This document shows, one piece after another, positions 19,196-25,897 of a stretch of DNA of 25,897 nt. Origin of the DNA: Thoreauomyces humboldtii (lineage: Eukaryota; Chytridiomycota; Chytridiomycetes; Spizellomycetales; Powellomycetaceae); assembly GCA_027596035.1 (NCBI GenBank), contig JADGJA010000286.1, positions 1 to 25,897 on the forward strand. Direction: 5' to 3'. The notes beneath the pieces are model-generated. The model had not been told where the DNA came from and did no database searches. It saw only the letters and a program-made list of their open reading frames with translations. Both the position numbers and the translations under genes were made by a program. Each line of letters begins with the position of its first letter. Within the stretch, counting starts at the first letter, position 1.

Positions 19196-20816
19196 ATGTC
19201 TGCCGATCCAGTAGCCTCCGTTTCTCCTCCACCGCCGACCGATGTCCTACCTCCCACACCATCCACCATCCCAGCACTCCCCTCCACTACACCCGGCGGT
19301 CGGCGGCCGCGTCCACGTCCCATGCGCATCGGCGTGGCTCCCATCAACCTGCACGGTCTCCCTTCCCACCAGGAGCTGGACAGTCCCTCCGGTGGACCTC
19401 TGGTGGCGGAACTCTCCCAGCTATCGCTTCCACAGGAGACGAAACTGGATCTGAAGCAGGAGGACATTGTCGTGGAAATGGAACTCGGCGCGGGAAATGG
19501 AGGGACGGTTCACAAGGTTGTGCATCGACCCACGGGGACGGTGATGGCAAAAAAGGTACACCCTTGCATTCATGAAGAGCACGAGGAGGGTGGACACGAC
19601 ACGCCAGCCTTGTCAGCTTTCCCGCTGGCGGTCGCCAGCGATGGATGGTGTAGCAGAAGTCGAAGCGAAGCTCTTTCCATTGTTAGCGGTCTTCGCGTTG
19701 CATAGCGTTCCACGCTGTTGCGCATTCATGTCCCTTTGCATGGAGCTCAATCACTCGGACTTACCCGTTATCTGGTCCCCATCTTCGCTATAGGTGATAC
19801 ACGTGGAAGCGAAAAACAGCGTGCGCCGACAGATCGTCCGGGAGATCCAGATCATGCATCAGTGCATTTCCCCCTACATCGTCTCCTTTTACGGTGCTTA
19901 CTTGAATGAGGGGGATATCTCCATTTGCATGGAGTTCATGAACCTCGGATCGTTGGACAACATCTACAAGAAGGTTGGACCGATTCCTGAAGATGTCATT
20001 GGAAAAGTCACCCACGCTGTTCTAGCGGGACTAGTGTATCTATACAGGGTCCATCGGATCATTCATAGAGGTGAGCACATACCGCCCGATGCACGGAATT
20101 CGAACACGGGATGGGTCGAAACTTATGAAGAAGAGAAACGCACCGTTTACGTTTGCGTAAAAGCTGAACCTTACCCGTCTAGATGTGAAGCCGAGTAACA
20201 TTCTCCTGGACTCAGCCGGAAATTTCAAAATCGCCGATTTCGGCGTCAGCACGCAGCTCATCAACTCTGTCGCCAACACGTTCGTCGGCACAAGCGCGTA
20301 CATGTCGGTAAGCCGCGATTGACCTGCTACCCGCTTTTCTTTCTGCGTCATTCGGATGAAACTAGTCAACTCACTCGCTTCGTGCTCACCCAGCCTGAAC
20401 GTATACAAGGCGGGAAATACTCTGTGCAATCCGATGTCTGGTCTCTCGGCATTACGCTCATGGAACTTGCCCTCGGAAAGTTCCCCTTCCAATCCGAGGG
20501 AGAACCTCTGACTGTCTTTGAGCTCCTCGAGTACATTGTCAACGAACCCGTTCCCGCACTACCTGAAGGACAGTACTCAGCGGAACTGGAAGCTTTCGTG
20601 GCGCGATGGTGAGCAGGGTTTACGCACTTTTTATTCCTTCATGCTTTCATGTTCGGCATTCACTCATGTCGTTTGTTTTCTCCGCTACTTAGTCTGATAA
20701 AAGACCCAAAGGAGCGACCGACGCCCTCGGATCTTCTCAATAACCCATACTGCCGACAGGCGGCCGAAAAGGAGGTGGACGTGAAGGCGTGGGCGACGTG
20801 TCTCAGGAAGGATTGA
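19196..20816 (+). CDS. MAP kinase kinase (MEK/STE7-type dual-specificity kinase)
   Basis: Cytoplasmic kinase that phosphorylates the Thr and Tyr of a MAPK activation loop. Exons: 19196-19555, 19794-20070, 20183-20307, 20394-20608, 20693-20816, giving 366 residues. After a Pro-rich leader of about 85 residues the kinase domain shows [13 protein letters not shown] (about 96-106), VMAKK (ATP Lys), the alpha-C Glu in VREIQIM (E137), HRDVKPSN (211-218, catalytic D213), DFG (231-233) and YMSPER (252-257). Activation-loop phosphosites are S241 and T245 ([10 protein letters not shown]), where animal MEK1 has two Ser. After APE-like SPER come [20 protein letters not shown] and [13 protein letters not shown]. 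The glycine loop and MANSFVG-like loop point to the MEK1/Ste7/Byr1 branch, not the Pbs2 or Mkk branches, but this is a reading by eye. Intron 1 is unusually long (238 bp). Confidence 0.95.
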
Positions 20817-21325
20817 TGCATAGCGCCTTCACTCATGAAGAAATCCAGTCATCAAGCATCCGCTCGGTACTTTCATGGTCCCGATACTACCCGCTTGTTT
20901 CTCTTCCATAACTCTCTCTGAATCCACTTCGCCCGTTCCCCCATCCCCTTACTACGCTCTTTCCGAAAACGAGCGGGCACCCCTAAATCCTGCTGTGGCA
21001 TACTTCTTTATTTCCGATACACAATTTTACGTCTTGTGGAAACGACTTCGTCGCTTTTAAACCTGAACCGAAGGGTTCATGGCGAGAAGGCGTTGGCCAT
21101 GGCGGGGAAGGTGGCTGCGTATGAAGCGAAGGAGGATCAGGCCCTCGCCATGTTCAGACAGATGGCACAGAACAGGTTCGGTGGTGGAGGAGCTTGACGG
21201 ATATTGGTAACCAGATAAAAGACACAAAAAAATATACCATGACTTCTCCTTCCTATTTCGTGATTTCTGCGGGGAGGGGGGCGGTGTACGCCCACGCTTC
21301 CGGAAGTAATCCCTCGTAAGGTATC
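20817..21325. other. Convergent region between the MAPKK and RPB6
   Basis: This 509-bp stretch between two converging stops contains the 3' flanks of both genes. An A-rich run at 21223-21234 (CACAAAAAAATA) sits about 90 bp from the RPB6 stop. Short open frames here have no recognisable features. Confidence 0.45.
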
Positions 21326-21823
21326 CTACTCCGGCAGGATGAGCTCGTCCACGGCCCAATCCTCCCATGACCCGTCCGGCATGTACCTCCTGACCATGAG
21401 CGGAATCCTCCTCTCCCTGAGTTCCTTCATCGCGATCTGGAGCGGGTCGGACTCCCCGTTTAGATCGACCATGACTGGAGCGTTCATTGAGACCTGGAGG
21501 GCCCTGGTTCCGAGGACGCGAGCCTTCTCGTATTTCGTCATGTAAGGGGTGGTGAGTCGTTGGTCCTTTGGAATGGGACCTGGTCCTGCTCGGGTGGTTG
21601 GTTGAGGGAGGGTTTCGATGTCTTGCTGTTGAGGAAACGAGCGAGTTAGAATGGCGGGAGTTCGGGAACCCCCAGAGGAGAGGAGGTTCTGCCTTACGTC
21701 TTCCGGGTTGATGATCTCTGATCGCTCCACGTCGAGGTCATAGTCGATGGGTTCCTCCTCGAAGTCAGCCACTGGATCCTCCCATTCCCCTCCCCCGTTG
21801 TCGCTTCCTCCGTAGTCTGACAT
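21326..21823 (-). CDS. RPB6: RPB6 (RPABC2 / ABC23), shared subunit of RNA polymerases I, II and III
   Basis: Small subunit common to all three nuclear RNA polymerases, at the base of the clamp, needed for assembly. Proposed exons on the minus strand are 21823-21698 and 21625-21326, giving 141 residues, in line with fungal RPB6 (142 in S. pombe, 155 in S. cerevisiae). The N-terminus is acidic with Gly/Asp/Glu runs. The conserved C-terminal core includes [49 protein letters not shown] and [17 protein letters not shown]. The 72-bp intron (21697-21626, donor GTAAGG, branch-like CTAAC, acceptor CAACAG) is a multiple of three without a stop. The unspliced frame is therefore open and would add 24 residues; splicing is preferred because the inserted residues match nothing in the family. 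Confidence 0.95.
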   Translation of the reverse strand: MSDYGGSDNGGGEWEDPVADFEEEPIDYDLDVERSEIINPEDVRQNLLSSGGSRTPAILTRSFPQQQDIETLPQPTTRAGPGPIPKDQRLTTPYMTKYEKARVLGTRALQVSMNAPVMVDLNGESDPLQIAMKELRERRIPLMVRRYMPDGSWEDWAVDELILPE

Positions 21824-22003
21824 TTTGCGTTTGGTGGTTTAGGAAAAAAGTGGCCAGCGTGTACGAGGAGGACAGAGTACGGTAGAGCGATCGAGGACTT
21901 GCCCTAATTGTACGACCGAAACATGCTGCTTCCCTAACTTAATTATGCAAGCGATTGTAGAATCCAGGGCAAGTGTGGCTGGCTTGGTAGAGAGAGGATC
22001 AAC

Positions 22004-22020
22004 GGTACCGGTACGGTACC
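22004..22020. repeat. Short palindromic element (two GGTACC sites)
   Basis: The 17 bases read GGTACCG-GTA-CGGTACC: 7-base arms with a 3-base centre. It lies about 180 bp upstream of the RPB6 start and could be a dimeric factor site or chance. Confidence 0.7.
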
Positions 22021-22217
22021 TGGATGAACTGCGCTCCTGTCCGTCGTCTCCTCTGCCTGAATACATTGTATCCCAGCATCAGTGCAGTGCATCTGTCCGA
22101 CCACGTCGCCGCAGCCGCCTTGTAGACGCAAAGGGACGATCCCCGGCATACTAGGAACAGGCTCGGATCCATCCTCGAGCCCAGCGCTCCCATCTTCGCT
22201 GCCGGTGCGTTTCACTA

Positions 22218-22262
22218 CCGTGCAACGGGAGGACCAAGTCATTTCTTGTCCCCGTTGCACGG
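22218..22262 (+). promoter_or_regulatory. Perfect 12-bp inverted repeat just before the F-box-like start codon
   Basis: Left arm CCGTGCAACGGG (22218-22229) and right arm CCCGTTGCACGG (22251-22262) are exact reverse complements around a 21-base loop. The right arm ends nine bases before the ATG at 22272. If transcribed it would form a stable hairpin in the 5' UTR next to the start codon. An effect on translation is an inference. Confidence 0.7.
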
Positions 22263-22271
22263 ATTCGAGGG

Positions 22272-23362
22272 ATGGCTGCGTCAACCCTCCTCGACATGCC
22301 GCTCGAAATCTTTTCGTACATTCTAAGCGTCTACCCGAAGGTCATGTTTGACTTCAATCATCTCGTGCGACTTTCTAAGACGTGTCGGACCCTCCGCCTC
22401 TGGGTCCTGACCATCGGCCCTCCGGAGTACACCGAGCTGCGACGCCTCGCATGCAAGATGTGCTTGCTGTCTTCGTTACCGTCGCTTGCAGATGGACGAG
22501 CCTCACTGGAGCCGGTCCCTGATTCGCTGCTTCGAAGCAACCCTAAGGCTCGTCGGACTTATCTGGAAACAGCCCGCAGCGATCTTCGTTGCCAGAAGCC
22601 TTTCACTGATCAGTTTATTAACCTGTTGGCCCTCGTGAGCTTTGAAGATGAACCCTTGGTACACGAGTCTCTTCGCAACGAGAGCTACCAGGCTCTGGCA
22701 ATAATGAACGAAAGATTATGGTACAAGTTCGAGTGGGAGCGTGGCTACCATATTCATGAGGGACATCTACGCCTGGACAACGGACATGAGCATTTATTTC
22801 GGGGTCGATCAATTGACCCCGATGACTCCGATGACTCCGGTTTCGAGGTGGAGTTACACTTCGGTTTCGGCCTTCGCCACCTCGTGCCCGCAAACTGCAG
22901 CAGAATGCACCATCAAGACGGGGACGTGGTATAACGCAAGCAATTTTCGTCTCCACGGAGCACTACGCCTTGTCCTATGCTCGCTTGCCGCAGAGGTTTG
23001 CCCCTCTCGCCCGCGACTGGCCCTGACCTGGCCACCTAACGTGTTAGCAACTCGCCTATGGTGGTCCATGCTAGCGAAGCAGTACAGGCCACCAATCGAC
23101 GGGCTCATGGCGACCGGAGATCCCACTGCCGAAGGCCCAGCAACATTCCCTCCAATCCCCACCCATTTCCGATGCCGAACGCATTCGCAAGATTCTGCTC
23201 ACTCGCATGCTTGCCGACAGCTGTCATCGCGACTACTGTGCGATTGTGGATTACCGCTGGCGCTTGGACCGCAGCTGGCGCTGCCCGACCTTTGACTTGT
23301 TTGAATCCATGGTTGAGAAAGAAATCACCTCTCTACCAAAGGAGAGACGTAGATGCTATTGA
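22272..23362 (+). CDS. F-box-like protein, downstream exon structure unresolved (possibly broken)
   Basis: The 220-residue first frame (22272-22934) opens LLDMPLEIFSYIL, then NHLVRLSKTCRTLRLWVL at residues 5-45, which resembles an F-box. F-box proteins recruit substrates to SCF ubiquitin ligases. The body is helical and polar with an acidic stretch (DPDDSDDSGFE). Two further frames look like continuations: TWYNASNFRLHGALRLVLCS, then LAKQYRPPIDG (about 22898-23150), and DAERIRKILLTRMLADSCHR, then LFESMVEKEITSLPKERRRC, ending at TGA 23360-23362. One join works: donor GTTTCG around 22840 to acceptor CTGCAG near 22900 is phase-correct with a 61-bp intron. I found no satisfying intron for the second frame change (about 23050-23170). 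It may be an intron I missed, a sequencing indel, or gene decay. Confidence 0.5.
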
Positions 23363-24318
23363 GCGCTCAATCACATCTGCAGTAAAAAAGACGATACGGC
23401 GTCATGGTTGAGCACTTTCGGGGATAGCAAAATCGAGCGGCACAGCCCCACTCGTAACGGTGTCTGCCATTCTACTCCCTGGTCGAAACCCATTTCTCCA
23501 TGCACGATCGACACCAGCCTTCTTTCCGCTGGCTTTTGACGTCGAAAGAGAGGCAAAGGTTCGCTCAGCTTTCCAACCGGATGCGCGAAATGTACAGTAA
23601 GCTAGGAGTGCGGGCTCAACTGTACGGTAGGCACGGGGAGCTATCGAAAGATACCATCCTACGAGTTCCTACATTCAGCTCACTGGGGTGTTGTTGCAGC
23701 CGAAACTTGCTTTGAGCTCGGCTGAAACCGACTGAAACCGTACTCGGCTGAAACCGTACTCGCCGGTTGCCCGCGAGCTCGCAAGGGATTCAAGATGTAA
23801 AGGCGAAGAGTTGATCGGCGGGTTAATAATCCATTTGGCTGTCCTCGAGGTTCTCTCCCGGACGATGAACACGACCCGCTGGTATGAAGGGGCAGCAATG
23901 GGCGGTGGCCCGCGCAACTGAAGACCAAAGCAGCTTGATCGATGCCATGGGCGTAAGATGGCACGCCGCGAAAAAAAAATCCCTTAGGCTCCGAAACAGC
24001 AGCACGGGTCACATGGTTTCTCTCTTCTTGATCGACCCCCGGACGAGGGGGAGTTCCTTCTAGATGTTTATTTACAAGCGGGGCGAACGCACGCGGGGGG
24101 TGGCAGGGAGAGGGTTGGTCAAAAGGGGAAGGACGATCCCAAAACCGAGACCAGAGCAATCCCAGGTAACCCCCAATTCTCCATCCCATCCGTCCAACCT
24201 CCCTCGATCGAGCGTACCAAAAAAAAAACAGGGCTCCGGGGGGAAAACGCGAGAAGCAAAGAATGCGAGGAGAAGAAGAAAACAAAGGTGGAGCTTGTCC
24301 ACCTAATAGCATTTCTCT
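23363..24318. other. Intergenic, about 950 bp
   Basis: This stretch lies between the F-box-like gene and the stop of the G-alpha gene. Apart from the short tandem repeat at 23717-23757, no gene is convincing. The longest open frame (minus, 24312-23680) is Pro/Ser/Arg-rich, has no family motif and crosses the tandem repeat. A purine-rich stretch on the plus strand (24240-24290) flanks the G-alpha 3' end. Confidence 0.45.
23717..23757. repeat. Short tandem repeat with CTCGGCTGAAACCG core
   Basis: Three tandem units: CTCGGCTGAAACCG (23717-23730), a shortened ACTGAAACCGT (23731-23741) and ACTCGGCTGAAACCGT (23742-23757). A partial ACTCG then follows. The middle unit lacks the CGG portion. It lies in non-coding sequence. 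Confidence 0.85.
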
Positions 24319-25805
24319 CTAGAGTCCCGAAGCGGCGATGTTCGCACGCATGATGGTATCGTTGACGGCGTGGATGATGACCTTCATGTGCTTGGTGTCG
24401 GTCCCCGTCGTGAAGTGAACGTAGATGCGTTTGGCGTTCTGATCGTGGAGTTGAGCTCCGAATTTACCCTTGAAGTAGCCGCTGGCGGACTTGAGACTGT
24501 TGTCGCCTACCGAGATCAAAAAAAAAACGAGAAACCATGTGTGGTCAGCTCTTTGATTGGGATTTGGAAAGTCGGACAGGGGGCTCACTATCACACTAAC
24601 CGTTGTAGTCCGGGAAGAACCTCTTGACCGGACTTCGTTTCAGTTTCTCGGCGAACAGATCCGTCTTGTTCAGGAAGAGGATGATGGATATGTTTCTCAG
24701 GAGAGGATGGTTGGCGACGCTCTCGAAGAGTACCAACGCGTCCAACATCCGAGACGTCGCTGGATCCTCCACCAGCATCTGATCCGAGGATGAGCTTTTA
24801 GAGTCGCTTTCTCTACAGGAGGCATTGAACAAAAGTGTCCGTCCAGTTTGCTTTCTTACCTGGTCATAGGCGGCGAGGGACGCCGTGAAGAGGATGGCCG
24901 ACACGTCGGCTTCAAAGTAAGGCGCCCAGAAGACTCTGTCGGAAACCTGTCCGCCCACGTCGTACACCCGGTACACCCGCTTTCCGATCGAGAACTTTGT
25001 CTCGCTGATGGCCGTGGTGCGATGTCGAGCGTGCAGGACAGCTTGGGACATGAGCAAATGGAAAAGTGATGAGACCGTGTTCCCTCAGACCACTTTTCGA
25101 TCGTCACAAAAAGGGCTTTCGAGAGCGATGAAGGGTTCCTACCTTCGTCGTCTGGAACGTACCCCGGCGCAGTGAATTTGTCGATCCCGTTGAGGAAACT
25201 GAAAAAGGAAAACGCCAACACGGTCAGTTGACTCGGGGAAAGGTGATGGCGCGGTTTCCCTTACTATTCCGCCGTATCTTGGACGAAGAACTGATTGGAC
25301 TTTTTGAACGCCTGCTTGATGGTCGGAAGAGCCCACAGCTCCTTGATGGCGATCACGACCTCCAACGGCAGGATACCTGTCCCCGTGTAGGTTCTTATCA
25401 CCTTCGCAGGCACCTGGGAAAAAAATCCGCACAAATACCAGATCTCAGCATTCCCGATCCCAGGTGCCTTTCTCCACTGCACGGGGTTCGCTTCTATTCC
25501 CCCACGACACATGCGAAAAACACACCTGAGCGGTCTCCTCCATCTCGATCCCCAACACGGGCAGCCCGTCCACCAGGGCCATTATGCTGTCGACGATGTT
25601 CCTGGATATGATGTCGACGTAGGCGACCCTGTCTGCGGACGAGAAGCCGTCGCCGTGGAGGATCCTCATCTGCTTGAGCACGGTCGACTTTCCCGAGTCT
25701 CCCGATCCCAGGAGGAGGATCTTGGAGGCTGCTTCCGTCCTTTTGGCAGCTGCGTCGCGTTTGATCTGTTGGTCGATCTCGTGGGAGAGCGCTCGGGCAC
25801 GACGT
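24319..25805 (-). CDS. Divergent heterotrimeric G-protein alpha subunit (5' end outside the window)
   Basis: Membrane-associated GTPase that couples receptors to downstream effectors. Exons on the minus strand: 25805-25526, 25413-25265, 25198-25143, 25041-24860, 24778-24601, 24506-24319, giving about 344 residues. A pyrimidine-rich, branch-like acceptor at 25806 (CCACTCAG) shows that the first exon, with any myristoylation or palmitoylation site, lies beyond the window. Motifs: P-loop GSGDSGKST (usual GAGESGKST), switch I RHRTTAISET, switch II DVGGQVSDRVFWAPYFEAD, FLNKTDLF (base recognition), TTGTDT (usual TCATDT), and a C-terminus ending IMRANIAASGL. The catalytic switch I Arg and switch II Gln are kept. 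Changed are the P-loop Glu (now Asp), the RSERKKW cluster of switch II (now VSDRVFW) and the C-terminal Cys of Gi-type proteins (absent). It is likely a lineage-specific paralogue, not the core Gpa1. Confidence 0.92.
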
Positions 25806-25897
25806 CTGAGTGGTACGGAGCATGCGAGATGGGCGGGGACGGCAGGGGGGGATGTTAGCGAGGATCGATTTTTCGAAAGCTATGCAGTCCGTGAAGG

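Larger units (their letters stand above)
21824..22271. other. Divergent intergenic region between RPB6 and the F-box-like gene
   Basis: A 448-bp spacer between divergent starts. It contains a small near-palindrome at 22004-22020 and a perfect 12-bp inverted repeat at 22218-22262, listed separately. Otherwise no gene or RNA is supported. Confidence 0.5.

Noticed and set aside
20080..20120. TTCGAA-containing segment resembling a tRNA T-loop
   Set aside because: It lies inside MAPKK intron 2 and neither strand gives a 5-bp T stem, anticodon arm or acceptor stem.
23680..24312. 210-codon minus-strand frame between the F-box-like gene and G-alpha
   Set aside because: Arbitrary composition, no conserved segment, and it reads through the tandem repeat at 23717-23757. 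Probably chance.

Overview
This window is fungal nuclear DNA. Nearly every gene is cut by GT-AG introns, mostly about 60-145 bp (one of 238 bp), often with a CTNAC-like branch site. The gene set also points to a fungus: a Spa2 polarisome scaffold with two Spa2-homology repeats, a short RPB6, an STE7/MEK-type MAP kinase kinase and a fungal-style VC0807-like membrane protein. TAA, TAG and TGA all end normal genes, so the standard code applies. I cannot place the species; an early-diverging (for example zoosporic) fungus is a guess.

Layout from left to right. 1-682 (-): 5' part of a U1A/U2B''-type snRNP protein, cut by the window edge. 992-2365 (-): EBP1/PA2G4 (Cdb4), separated by a 205-bp shared promoter from 2571-4653 (+): RPAP3, the R2TP co-chaperone. 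4792-6230 (-): secreted protein with two tandem domains. 6745-9454 (-): SPA2. 10100-11056 (-): VC0807-like multispan membrane protein. 11556-12693 (-): small, poorly resolved protein with one likely membrane helix. 12969-14151 (+): STN1-like telomere OB-fold protein. 14360-18096 (-): repeat-rich coiled-coil gene that looks decayed and carries a piece of Ty3/gypsy reverse transcriptase. 19196-20816 (+): MAP kinase kinase. 21326-21823 (-): RPB6. 22272-23362 (+): F-box-like gene with unresolved frame changes. 24319-25805 (-): divergent heterotrimeric G-protein alpha subunit, running off the right edge.

The genes do not form a cluster with one function. Some share themes: RPAP3 (R2TP/Hsp90) and RPB6 both concern RNA polymerase assembly; EBP1 acts at the ribosome; Spa2, the MAPKK and G-alpha belong to polarity and signalling. 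The least ordinary stretch is 14.4-18.1 kb. There a family of internally duplicated coiled-coil units contains stops that replace Gln codons of sister units (CAG to TAG), frame breaks and a captured reverse-transcriptase fragment. Exon boundaries were worked out by hand from frame continuity, splice sites and family conservation.
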